Assembly (NCBI GenBank): GCA_007128045.1
Contig: SKYG01000098.1
Location: 1 to 9,019, forward strand
Source of the DNA: Bacteroidales bacterium
GTDB lineage: Bacteria > Bacteroidota > Bacteroidia > Bacteroidales > UBA7960
Direction: 5' to 3'
DNA length: 9,019 bases
A program made the position numbers and the translations under genes. Shown here piece after piece: positions 1 through 6,595 of this stretch (position 1 is its first letter; every line of letters starts with the position of its first letter). Under the pieces are notes generated by a model that was given only the letters and a program-made list of their open reading frames with translations, had not been told where the DNA came from and ran no database searches.

Positions 1-12
1 CGGGTTGTGAGT

Positions 13-1239
13 TCACCGAAAAAACAAACAGCTATCCCCATAGCTGAGAAACCTGAAATCATGCTCCAGGGCATATTGGTATGCATCGCGCCAACCAGGC
101 CCCGCAAATGCAGCCACAAGTAGCAGCAACGTGCTTCTGGGCTGATGGAAATTGGTAATCAACGCGTCTACCATCTGAAAACTATATCCTGGAACTATGA
201 TAAGCGACGTTTCGCCGTTCAGAATATTGGTTTCTCTCTGATCCATCCAACGGAGTATGGCGTGCAATGCTTCATCTTTTGATGGAGGTGAATCCTTAAA
301 GCGATAGGGCGTCCATTGCTCCAACACCATGTAATCTGTATCCGGAATATACCCGTGCAACAAGTTTGCTCCTATCCAATATAAACTTTCCAGGGTGCGC
401 ATGCTGGTGGTTCCGACACTGGTAACCTGCCCTTGATGACCAAGCAAAGCGGTAATCAGTTGCCTGTCTGCATGAAACTGTTCACTATGCATCTTGTGGC
501 CATCTATGGTGTCTGTGCTGACCGGTTTAAAGGTACCTGCACCCACATGCAGGGTCAGATGATGTGTATGGATATTTTTCCTGCTTAGCGCCTCAAATAC
601 CTCATCAGTAAAATGCAGTCCGGCAGTAGGTGCTGCCACCGAACCTTCATTTCGTGCAAAGATGGTTTGATAGGTTGTTTTATCAGCAGGTTCTGAATCC
701 CTGTTGATATATGGGGGTAGTGGGGTTACTCCGGCATGATCCAGAATATGTGCGAAGCTGAGTTCTGCCGGATCCCATGAAAAGCGAATATGATACTCAT
801 CGCCTTCTTTTTTGATATTTTCTGCCCGGAGGAGAAAGTGTTGACTCTGGCCGCCATCAGGTTCTACGTGCAGGCACAGTTCTCCGGCCTTCCATTTTTT
901 GGCATTTCCTACCATACATCTCCAAACAACAGGAGAGCTTAGCCCGAGCGAACATTGCACATCGGTTGCAGGCTGTAAAGGCTCCAAACAGAACAGCTCT
1001 ATCCGGGCACCGCTTGTTTTATAGAATACCATACGGGCCTGTACAACACGTGTGTTGTTAAGAATCAGCTTACTATCACGATCTAGAAAGTCTGCCACCT
1101 CATAGAAGGATGCCTGATGTATGTTTCCATGCCTGTAAACAAGCAGTTTTGACCTGTCTCTCTGCGCTAAAGGATAGGCAGCTACCTGACCAGGATCAAG
1201 GGGGTACGAAAAGTCTTTGATACGAATATGAGGGAACAT
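13..1239 (-). CDS. queA: QueA-like S-adenosylmethionine:tRNA ribosyltransferase-isomerase (long Bacteroidota paralogue)
   Basis: QueA transfers and isomerises the ribosyl part of S-adenosylmethionine onto 7-aminomethyl-7-deazaguanine at the wobble position of tRNA, giving epoxyqueuosine in the cytoplasm. The 408-residue product carries family motifs: NNTRVVQAR (61-69), LPPYINR (174-180), YQTIFA (190-195), SVAAPTAGLHF (200-210), LTLHVGAGTFKPV (228-240), VGTTSMRTLES (275-285) and ITNFHQPRSTLLLLVAAFAG (361-380). It is some 50 residues longer than E. coli QueA. Segments such as ARIELFCLEPL and WRCMVGNAKKWK resemble a longer second QueA-type protein that I recall from Bacteroidota genomes, so its exact substrate is less certain than the family. 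I chose the ATG at 1239, which gives the usual MFPHIRIKDF-type start. An in-frame ATG at 1275 would add 12 unconserved residues and overlap the upstream gene. It follows the acyl-CoA synthetase gene by 14 bases, so the two are probably co-transcribed. Confidence 0.9.
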   Translation of the reverse strand: MFPHIRIKDFSYPLDPGQVAAYPLAQRDRSKLLVYRHGNIHQASFYEVADFLDRDSKLILNNTRVVQARMVFYKTSGARIELFCLEPLQPATDVQCSLGLSSPVVWRCMVGNAKKWKAGELCLHVEPDGGQSQHFLLRAENIKKEGDEYHIRFSWDPAELSFAHILDHAGVTPLPPYINRDSEPADKTTYQTIFARNEGSVAAPTAGLHFTDEVFEALSRKNIHTHHLTLHVGAGTFKPVSTDTIDGHKMHSEQFHADRQLITALLGHQGQVTSVGTTSMRTLESLYWIGANLLHGYIPDTDYMVLEQWTPYRFKDSPPSKDEALHAILRWMDQRETNILNGETSLIIVPGYSFQMVDALITNFHQPRSTLLLLVAAFAGPGWRDAYQYALEHDFRFLSYGDSCLFFR

Positions 1240-1253
1240 ATGATCCGTTGTTC

Positions 1254-3200
1254 TTATGCCAGTTCTTTGATACAATCCCTATTGCTGGCATTGAAGAAGT
1301 CTTTGCCCTCTGGTGTATACATAAAGCTCAGGGCGCTTTGGTAATGCCTGGTTATTGCCGGCCTGACAATTTTCATGGTACTATTCATCAGCTTATTCTG
1401 CTCTGAAAAAGGTTCCGTCAGGAAGGTGGCTGCTGTGGGGAGCCACCTCGGAGGAAACATTCCCGCCATATCACCACCCGGCATGTACCGGTCAATCTCT
1501 TGCTTCAACTTTGTAATCACGGCTCTCTGGCCTTTCTCTGCGGTAAGATCCAGATTTTGCTTTTTCGCGTATTCCTTAACCACAAGCTTGTTAATTACCA
1601 CGAGGGCAGAAGTATAAGCATTCTGGTTATTATACAACATTACCTGGTCAAAGAAGTCAGATTTTTGCATCATGGTTTCTTCAATACCTTCGGGGCTGTA
1701 TTTCTCACCATCGCCAGCTATCAGAAGGCTTTTGGTTCTTCCAAGCACATACAGATAGCCATCGTTATCCATATACCCCAGGTCGCCGGTATGCAGCCAT
1801 CCACTCCGGATGGTCTCGCTGGTGGCCTTGGCATTGTTCCAATAACCTGCCATCACATTATCTCCTCTTACAACGATTTCGCCCTGTTTGCCGATCGGAA
1901 GTTCATTGCCTTCATCGTCACATATCTTCAGGTCAAGCATGGGCACAACCTTACCTGATGAGCCAAGCTTATGAAAGTCTGGCGTATTGGATGATATCAC
2001 TGGTGATGCTTCTGTAAGTCCGTAGCCCTGATACATAGGCATCCCAACAGCATAAAAGAATCGCTGCAATTCTATATCGAGCAAGGCACCGCCCCCTACA
2101 AAAAATTTCAGCCGTCCGCCAAATCCTTCACGTACCTTTTTAAACAGCACGATATCAAAGAGTTTATAAAATGGCTTTAATAGTTTGCGCCATCCCTTCC
2201 CTTTATTACACCCCTTTTGATTGTATGCATAACCAATTTTCAAACCAGCCTTGAACAAGGCCCAGGCAATTTTACCTTTATCTCTGACTCCCTTTTCAAT
2301 ATTGTTGCGAAAATTCTTGGCCAGCGCAGGCACACTCAGCAGAAAGTATGGCTTTACTTCCCGGATACACACAGGGATGTTTTTCAGCGTTTCATTGAGT
2401 GTCTTGCCAATCTTTAATGATGCCAGACTGGCACCATTTCGTATCAGGGCGTATATACCCACGGTATGAGCAAAGGAATGATCCCATGGCAAAATATGCA
2501 GAGAAGTATAATAAGCAGGCACGTCAAATATGGCTGTTCCCTGTTCAACATTGCATAAATAATTTCTGTGCGTAAGTATGATCCCTTTGGGATCGGCGGT
2601 GGTGCCAGAGGTATAGCAGATATTGGCGTAGTCGTCGGGAACAAGGCTGTCCATGATCCCTTCAAGTTTCCCGGCATCTTTTTCGAGAAGGGCGTCGCCC
2701 CTTACCAACAAGTCATCAAGAAAGAAAACATCGGCTTTCAGGCCTTTAATTATGGTATCAAAAGCTACCTTTTCTACATCATCAATTGGATCGAGCAGTA
2801 GCACAAATTCCAGGTCTGGCAGTTTATTGGCCAGGTTCAAAACTTTATGCTTGTGCAGACCGGATATGATGACAGCCTTACAACCCGAGTGCTGCAAACG
2901 AAATGTTAAGTCGCCTGGCTCTTCAATTTTGACGGAGAGGGGTACACAGAGGCCCCCACAATACAAAATAGCCAGTTCACTGACCACCCAATCGTTTCGG
3001 CCTTCGGAGATCAATGCAACCCGGTCGCCCTTCTCAAGGCCAGCATCCAACAAGCCTGCCGCATAGGAGATGACCCTATCGTGAACCTCTTTGTAAGTGC
3101 TACCACGATATTCTGAACTGCGTTTTTCCCATAATAACACATTACCGGAATACTTCCGTACGCTCTCTTCAAAAAAATGAGGCAAGCTTTTATGCTCCAT
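1254..3200 (-). CDS. Long-chain fatty acid-CoA ligase (AMP-dependent synthetase)
   Basis: This adenylate-forming enzyme probably activates fatty acids to acyl-CoA through an acyl-AMP intermediate, at the cytoplasmic side of the membrane. The 648-residue product has the family landmarks in order: the P-loop-like YTSGTTADPKG (196-206), QGYGLTEASP (391-400), the TGD motif with Asp473, GRTK with Arg488, and a C-terminal NSTMKIVR whose Lys610 sits where the catalytic lysine of the mobile domain is expected. Length and the insert around 300-370 fit the long-chain FACL/FadD15-like branch rather than acetyl-CoA synthetase. Chain-length specificity cannot be read from sequence. The ATG at 3200 gives a typical MEHKSLPHFFEES start. 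A weak promoter-like TTTATTTG (3250 to 3243, minus strand), one mismatch from TAnnTTTG, lies about 43 bases upstream. The stop is 14 bases before the queA-like start, suggesting one transcript, although no metabolic link between them is obvious. Confidence 0.92.
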   Translation of the reverse strand: MEHKSLPHFFEESVRKYSGNVLLWEKRSSEYRGSTYKEVHDRVISYAAGLLDAGLEKGDRVALISEGRNDWVVSELAILYCGGLCVPLSVKIEEPGDLTFRLQHSGCKAVIISGLHKHKVLNLANKLPDLEFVLLLDPIDDVEKVAFDTIIKGLKADVFFLDDLLVRGDALLEKDAGKLEGIMDSLVPDDYANICYTSGTTADPKGIILTHRNYLCNVEQGTAIFDVPAYYTSLHILPWDHSFAHTVGIYALIRNGASLASLKIGKTLNETLKNIPVCIREVKPYFLLSVPALAKNFRNNIEKGVRDKGKIAWALFKAGLKIGYAYNQKGCNKGKGWRKLLKPFYKLFDIVLFKKVREGFGGRLKFFVGGGALLDIELQRFFYAVGMPMYQGYGLTEASPVISSNTPDFHKLGSSGKVVPMLDLKICDDEGNELPIGKQGEIVVRGDNVMAGYWNNAKATSETIRSGWLHTGDLGYMDNDGYLYVLGRTKSLLIAGDGEKYSPEGIEETMMQKSDFFDQVMLYNNQNAYTSALVVINKLVVKEYAKKQNLDLTAEKGQRAVITKLKQEIDRYMPGGDMAGMFPPRWLPTAATFLTEPFSEQNKLMNSTMKIVRPAITRHYQSALSFMYTPEGKDFFNASNRDCIKELA

Positions 3201-3290
3201 GATGCTAAAATAAGGTTAGGTTTGTAGCTGTAAAACACACAGCAAATAAACTAATTTTGAACCGGTTTTCCAACTAATTTTTTCTAACTG

Positions 3291-3312
3291 CCTTTCGACC
3301 TTCTACCTTTGA
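3291..3312 (+). repeat. Short degenerate repeat of the CTTTCGACCTT type
   Basis: The stretch CCTTTCGACC TTCTACCTTT GA is built from 7-8-base units. Its reverse complement matches the GGTCGAAAG/AAAGGTC units at 5074-5117. It lies between ftcD and the acyl-CoA synthetase gene, immediately left of the 27-base element, mirroring the module order of the second locus but with this module inverted. Confidence 0.5.
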
Positions 3313-3318
3313 GGCTCC

Positions 3319-3345
3319 GGACAGGTCAAACCCCGCCCCTACAAA
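3319..3345 (-). repeat. 27-base dispersed hairpin element, copy 1 (wobble form)
   Basis: On the plus strand it begins GGACAGG and ends CCCTACAAA. It aligns without gaps to 5180-5206, identical at 22 of 27 positions, and all five differences are transitions. Read on the minus strand as RNA, GGGCGGG can pair with CCUGUCC over seven pairs, two of them G.U, around a six-base loop. It lies 21 bases downstream of the ftcD stop, so a transcript reading through from ftcD would contain it. Confidence 0.6.
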
Positions 3346-3346
3346 A

Positions 3347-3378
3347 CAATTCAACAACTCAACAACTCAACAATTCAA
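3347..3378 (+). repeat. Octamer array, four units of CAAYTCAA, running into the ftcD 3' end
   Basis: Four consecutive 8-base units read CAATTCAA, CAACTCAA, CAACTCAA, CAATTCAA. The array overlaps the end of ftcD: the stop codon (3367-3369) and the last codons, for Leu-Asn-Cys, lie inside it. The plus strand has no G from 3336 to 3389. The units resemble those at 5206-5261 and 7377-7440. Confidence 0.75.
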
Positions 3379-5055
3379 CTTCCTCCCCAGTATCTGCAAA
3401 ATTTCATCCTCTTTTTCCCTTGCGGCCTTTTCGATTGTTGCAGCTTCTTTCAAAATATTATCCACAAATACCTTATCAGTCAGATCTGCAGCATTGATTT
3501 TTATGTTCAGGTGGGCTCCGATAACAGCAGAGCGTGCACAAAGGGCACCCACGCTTGCATCTGTAATGGAACTTGGATTTCCGGATTCAACCATGGCTTC
3601 AATGACTTCCATTGACTCAAAGGATTTTTTCATGACCCGGAAAGGTATCTCTATGGCATAGCGGGTGGCATCCTGAATTGCTTCCTGCCTCGTCAATTTT
3701 TCTTCTGCGGTATTCTTTGGCAATCCGAATGCCTGGATGATACGGTTAAATGCGCGGGTATCTTCATCCACGAGAAACAACAACTCTTTTTGGATGGCTT
3801 GTCCCTTTTCGGCCCATTTGCTGAAAAACTCCCAACGGTCATCCCAGCCGCGCTTGTGCGACGACAGGTTTGCCACCATATTAGCCAGGGCAATGCCCAG
3901 CGCACCCATATAGGCTGACACAGAGCCACCCCCGGGAGCCGGCGACTCACTGGCTGTCTCGTGGGCAAAACCTTCAGCGGTCATTGAGACAAGACGTTTT
4001 TCATCCTCCCCGGCAATCATATATTCGATGATCTTTTCTTCGGGAATAAAGGGTTTCAGCTCATCCAGGCCCATGGATTTTACAGCAATTTTTATTAGCT
4101 CCCCATCAGAAACGCCCAGGCTTCGCTGCTGCTTCGCCAGAAAATATTTCCCAGCATCAAGCATGGCATACAATGGAACCAGGCCAACCAGTTCCGACCC
4201 TGTTACCCGGATACCACGCTCAGCGGCCTTTTTGCACACTTCATCGAAGGCAACATGTATGGGTGTAACACTGATGTTTGTCAGGTTCATGGATATCTGT
4301 GTGATGCCATACTCCTCAATATACCATCCGATGGCTTTTACCTCTTTCAGCGTACCGGGAATGTATACCGGATCACCCTTTTCATCCTTCATGATCTTGC
4401 CCGTAAGCGGATCCCCATGTCGTTTCACCCGGCCTTTCTCGCGAACATCAAAAGCGATGGCATTTGCCCTGCGGGTAGATGTGGTATTCAGGTTGATGTT
4501 ATAGGCCACCAGAAAGTCCCTGGCACCAACAGCAGTAGCTCCGGCGCGGGCATTGAATGCTGCCGGACCAAAATCAGGCTTCCATTCAGATTGCTTCAAC
4601 CTTTTTTCAAGTCCTTCATATTCCCCCCTGCGGCAGTTGGCCAGATTACGCCTCTCCGGGAAAAGGGCTGCATGCTCATAACAATATACAGGTATGTTCA
4701 GCTCCTCTCCGATCCGCAAGGCAAGCTTATGTGCATATTCAACCACCTCATCCATCGTGATGTTGGCAACCGGTACCAGCGGACAAACATCGGTTGCCCC
4801 CATCCGCGGATGCTCGCCTTTGTGTTTACTCATGTCTATGAGCTCAGAGGCTTTCTTTACTGCTTTATATGCTGCCTCGATCACCTCATCGGGCGTTCCT
4901 ACAAAAGTCACAACAGTTCTGTTGGTAGACCTTCCCGGATCAACATCCAGCAGCTTCACACCGTCAACGGAGGCAATCTCGCTGGTGATCTTATCAATAA
5001 TCGCCATATCGCGCCCTTCACTAAAGTTGGGCACACATTCTATGATCTTTTTCAT
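3367..5055 (-). CDS. ftcD: Bifunctional glutamate formimidoyltransferase / formimidotetrahydrofolate cyclodeaminase
   Basis: The enzyme moves the formimino group from formiminoglutamate, the product of histidine degradation, to tetrahydrofolate. It then releases ammonia to give 5,10-methenyl-tetrahydrofolate in the cytoplasm. The 562-residue product is a fusion close in length to the vertebrate enzyme. The formiminotransferase part (about 1-310) starts KKIIECVPNFSEGRD and contains HKGEHPRMGATDVCPLVPV, with His82 in the position of the catalytic histidine described for the mammalian enzyme, and GARDFLVAYNINLNT (177-191). The cyclodeaminase part (about 350-562) contains SESPAPGGGSVSAYMGALG (369-387), VDEDTRAFN (429-437) and LCARSAVIGAHLNIKIN (505-521). 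The start is the ATG at 5055; the open frame continues upstream to 5190, but that part is low-complexity repeat. No other hut genes are in the window. The gene is bracketed by two related repeat mosaics, and its last three codons are repeat-derived. Confidence 0.96.
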   Translation of the reverse strand: MKKIIECVPNFSEGRDMAIIDKITSEIASVDGVKLLDVDPGRSTNRTVVTFVGTPDEVIEAAYKAVKKASELIDMSKHKGEHPRMGATDVCPLVPVANITMDEVVEYAHKLALRIGEELNIPVYCYEHAALFPERRNLANCRRGEYEGLEKRLKQSEWKPDFGPAAFNARAGATAVGARDFLVAYNINLNTTSTRRANAIAFDVREKGRVKRHGDPLTGKIMKDEKGDPVYIPGTLKEVKAIGWYIEEYGITQISMNLTNISVTPIHVAFDEVCKKAAERGIRVTGSELVGLVPLYAMLDAGKYFLAKQQRSLGVSDGELIKIAVKSMGLDELKPFIPEEKIIEYMIAGEDEKRLVSMTAEGFAHETASESPAPGGGSVSAYMGALGIALANMVANLSSHKRGWDDRWEFFSKWAEKGQAIQKELLFLVDEDTRAFNRIIQAFGLPKNTAEEKLTRQEAIQDATRYAIEIPFRVMKKSFESMEVIEAMVESGNPSSITDASVGALCARSAVIGAHLNIKINAADLTDKVFVDNILKEAATIEKAAREKEDEILQILGRKLNC

Positions 5056-5073
5056 ATGTTTATAATTTAGTCT

Positions 5074-5117
5074 GAAAGTCAAAGGTCGAAAGTCAAAGGT
5101 CGAAAGGTCTGAAGGTC
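5074..5117 (+). repeat. Tandem repeat GAAAGTC/AAAGGTC upstream of ftcD
   Basis: Two perfect 14-base units GAAAGTCAAAGGTC (5074-5087, 5088-5101) are followed by GAAAGGTC (5102-5109) and TGAAGGTC (5110-5117). The block begins 19 bases before the ftcD start and would be in its leader or promoter region. Confidence 0.85.
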
Positions 5118-5138
5118 GTTTATGGTTTATGGTTTGTC
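5118..5138 (+). repeat. Heptamer repeat GTTTATG
   Basis: Three abutting 7-base units GTTTATG, GTTTATG, GTTTGTC directly continue the preceding tandem repeat without a gap. Confidence 0.6.
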
Positions 5139-5178
5139 CTGGTAACCTGGTAACCCGGGAACTGCGTAACCAATTAAC
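5139..5178 (+). repeat. Octamer repeat ending in (T/G)AAC
   Basis: Five abutting 8-base units read CTGGTAAC, CTGGTAAC, CCGGGAAC, TGCGTAAC, CAATTAAC. The first two are identical and the rest share the AAC end, so this is a degenerating octamer array between the heptamers and the 27-base element. Confidence 0.6.
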
Positions 5179-5179
5179 A

Positions 5180-5206
5180 GGACAGGCCAAGTCCTGTCCC
5201 TACAAA
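5180..5206 (-). repeat. 27-base dispersed hairpin element, copy 2 (perfect stem)
   Basis: The plus strand begins GGACAGG and ends CCCTACAAA. GGACAGG (5180-5186) and CCTGTCC (5193-5199) form a perfect 7-bp inverted repeat with a 6-base loop. The copy at 3319-3345 has the same length and shares 22 of 27 bases. It lies between the rplS terminator and ftcD. There is no adjoining T-run, so it does not look like an intrinsic terminator. Confidence 0.7.
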
Positions 5207-5261
5207 TCAACAGATCAACAAATCAACAAATCAACTGATCAACAGATCAACAAATCAACAA
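5206..5261 (+). repeat. Octamer array, seven units of ATCAACAR
   Basis: Seven consecutive 8-base units: ATCAACAG, ATCAACAA, ATCAACAA, ATCAACTG, ATCAACAG, ATCAACAA, ATCAACAA. The array abuts the 27-base element, as the CAAYTCAA array does at 3347-3378. No open gene covers it. Confidence 0.88.
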
Positions 5262-5281
5262 CCTCCAGGCGAATATATAAA

Positions 5282-5308
5282 AAAAGCCCTTATGAAAAAA
5301 GGGCTTTT
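5282..5308 (-). terminator. Rho-independent terminator of rplS
   Basis: AAAAGCCCTT (5282-5291) is perfectly complementary to AAGGGCTTTT (5299-5308), with a 7-base loop. On the minus strand the stem runs into a series of seven T residues followed by ATATA, the expected order for a transcript leaving rplS, whose stop codon is at 5331-5333. Confidence 0.85.
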
Positions 5309-5330
5309 GGTAAAACGGGAAAGAATGTTG

Positions 5331-5687
5331 TTACATTCTTTTTTCTTTAATACGTGCTTTCTTGCCGCGAAGTTTACGCAGATAGGATATGCGTGCCCTT
5401 CTGACAACACCTCGGCGATTCAGAACAATCTTCTCAATAAATGGTGAATGCAGCGGAAAAATCCTTTCAACGCCAATATTGCCGGATATCTTTCTGACGG
5501 TAAAGGTCTCAGTAGCCAATTTCCCGCGACGCTGGATCACTACGCCCTGAAAAGGCTGAATACGTTCTTTGTTGCCTTCCTTGATCATATAATGTACTGT
5601 GACATTATCACCGGCTTTAAAAGCAGGCCATTCTTTCTTCTCGACCATATTCTCCTGAACATGGTTCATTAATTCCGTATGGTTCAT
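5331..5687 (-). CDS. rplS: 50S ribosomal protein L19
   Basis: L19 binds 23S rRNA at the 30S-50S subunit interface. The 118-residue product matches the family along its length: FKAGDNVTVHYMIKEG (23-38), RIQPFQGVVIQRRG (42-55), TFTVRKISGNIGVERIFPLH (61-80) and the C-terminal RRARISYLRKLRGKKARIKEK. This is normal size. The ATG at 5687 is used; Met7 is a possible alternative, since the first residues are variable in the family. It has an upstream TAAATTTG box and a strong terminator, so it probably forms a single-gene unit. In many bacteria it follows trmD directly; here trmD lies about 1 kb upstream on the same strand, with another gene between. Confidence 0.97.
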   Translation of the reverse strand: MNHTELMNHVQENMVEKKEWPAFKAGDNVTVHYMIKEGNKERIQPFQGVVIQRRGKLATETFTVRKISGNIGVERIFPLHSPFIEKIVLNRRGVVRRARISYLRKLRGKKARIKEKRM

Positions 5688-5733
5688 GGTAATATATTTT
5701 ATCGTTCTTAGCGTTGTATTCGCAAAAGGAGTG

Positions 5734-5741
5734 CAAATTTA
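5734..5741 (-). promoter_or_regulatory. Bacteroidota -7 promoter box for rplS
   Basis: The minus strand reads TAAATTTG, an exact match to the Bacteroidota -7 consensus TAnnTTTG, 46 bases upstream of the rplS ATG. I do not see a convincing TTTG -33 partner at the usual spacing, only a T-rich stretch. Confidence 0.6.
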
Positions 5742-5877
5742 GAGAATTATTTTCAATAAAAAAAATGGATTGATAAAATATAATCAGGATACACAAAACA
5801 TTTCCGTCTCGTAAGATGCCTATTTAAAAAAAACGCAATAATAAAAATGTATACGTAATGATTCCAATTATATTTAT

Positions 5878-5885
5878 TAAATTTG
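5878..5885 (+). promoter_or_regulatory. Bacteroidota -7 promoter box for the outer-membrane protein gene
   Basis: TAAATTTG matches TAnnTTTG exactly. Transcription from here would give a leader of roughly 95 bases before the ATG at 5988, containing the CCCGGG hairpin-forming sequence. A -33 element is not clear. Confidence 0.5.
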
Positions 5886-5987
5886 ATTATAAAGTTTATC
5901 AAACTATCACAAACAGGTCTTTTTTCTATTACCCGGGTCATTATTTCAGATAGCCCGGAATTTATTTAACCAACTAAAACAAACATT

Positions 5988-6584
5988 ATGAAAAAAACAG
6001 TATTACTTTTTTGTGTTCTTTTTGCAATGGGTTTCACACACGCATTTGGCAGTTCATTTGAAACCAATCAATCGTCGAGTGATGTCGAAAGTACTTTTCT
6101 TGCCGGAGACATAGTGGTAAACGCTGGCTTAGGGATCGGCTCTACACTGTATAGAGGGCGGTATTACAATACAACGATACCCCCAATTTCCTTATCAGTG
6201 GAATATGGTGCCGTTGATGATTTCATTGTAGAAGATCTGACGCTTGGCATTGGCGGCTACCTGGGCTTTTCATCTTCAAGATACAGATGGTCTGGCTTTG
6301 GAGCGGAATATGGTTGGGATTACAACAACATCATTGTTGGTGGCAGAGGTGCTGTGCACTATCCTTTGGTTGAAAATTTGGATACCTACACTGGTCTGAT
6401 GCTTGGCTTTAATATCGTTACGTCAAAAAGCTATGGTACAACAGTAGGTTCGGCCAGCAGTGGTGGTCTTATCTATTCCTGGTTTGCCGGCGGCAGGTAC
6501 TACCTTAACGATCGTTTTGCCCTGATGGGAGAGCTGGGCTATGGTATAGCCTATCTGACAATCGGTGCTTCGATAAAACTATAG
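5988..6584 (+). CDS. Secreted small outer-membrane beta-barrel-like protein, function unknown
   Basis: The 198-residue product begins with a clear signal peptide: MKK, a hydrophobic core (about 4-16), and a likely cleavage near Ala19-Gly21. The mature part alternates polar and hydrophobic residues and is rich in Gly, Tyr and Ser, for example IVVNAGLGIGSTLY (42-55), ISLSVEYG (67-74), LTLGIGGYLGF (84-94), IIVGGRGAVHYPL (115-127), YTGLMLGFNIV (134-144), SWFAGGRYYL (164-173) and MGELGYGIAYLTIGASIKL (180-198). These look like about eight beta strands. This pattern and the short turn LNDRFAL fit small OmpW/opacity-like eight-stranded barrels of Bacteroidota. No ligand or partner can be inferred. 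It stands alone on the plus strand between rplS and trmD, with its own promoter box and probably its own transcript. Confidence 0.8.
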   Translation: MKKTVLLFCVLFAMGFTHAFGSSFETNQSSSDVESTFLAGDIVVNAGLGIGSTLYRGRYYNTTIPPISLSVEYGAVDDFIVEDLTLGIGGYLGFSSSRYRWSGFGAEYGWDYNNIIVGGRGAVHYPLVENLDTYTGLMLGFNIVTSKSYGTTVGSASSGGLIYSWFAGGRYYLNDRFALMGELGYGIAYLTIGASIKL

Positions 6585-6595
6585 AAAGGCATAGT

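Larger units (their letters stand above)
5688..5987. other. AT-rich divergent intergenic region with two promoter boxes
   Basis: This 300-base gap separates divergent rplS and the outer-membrane protein gene. It is very AT-rich with long A runs and holds a TAnnTTTG box for each direction (5734-5741 minus, 5878-5885 plus). In the leader of the plus-strand gene there is an 8-base palindrome ACCCGGGT (5931-5938), and its CCGGG could also pair with CCCGG at 5954-5958. A 62-codon minus-strand open frame here shows no protein-like composition and I do not consider it a gene. Confidence 0.7.

Noticed and set aside
1240..1275. Upstream ATG that would extend the queA-like protein by 12 residues
   Set aside because: It would overlap the end of the acyl-CoA synthetase gene and adds residues without family similarity; the ATG at 1239 fits the conserved start.
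4255..5070. 271-codon plus-strand open frame
   Set aside because: It lies wholly antisense to ftcD, whose frame is clearly conserved; the antisense translation shows no recognisable protein pattern.
5056..5190. 45-codon upstream extension of the ftcD reading frame
   Set aside because: It is made of the tandem repeats (for example a translated STFDFRPLTFRL-like stretch), and the family's conserved N-terminus begins exactly at the ATG at 5055.
5180..5206. Intrinsic terminator at the 27-base inverted repeat
   Set aside because: No T-run follows the stem on either strand; the strong terminator for rplS is at 5282-5308.
5206..5261. CRISPR-like array
   Set aside because: Units are 8 bases, contiguous and without spacers, and no cas gene is present.
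5753..5941. 62-codon minus-strand open frame
   Set aside because: It sits in AT-rich promoter DNA, is rich in Ile, Phe, Asn and Tyr as random AT-rich translation would be, and overlaps the likely promoter of the beta-barrel gene.
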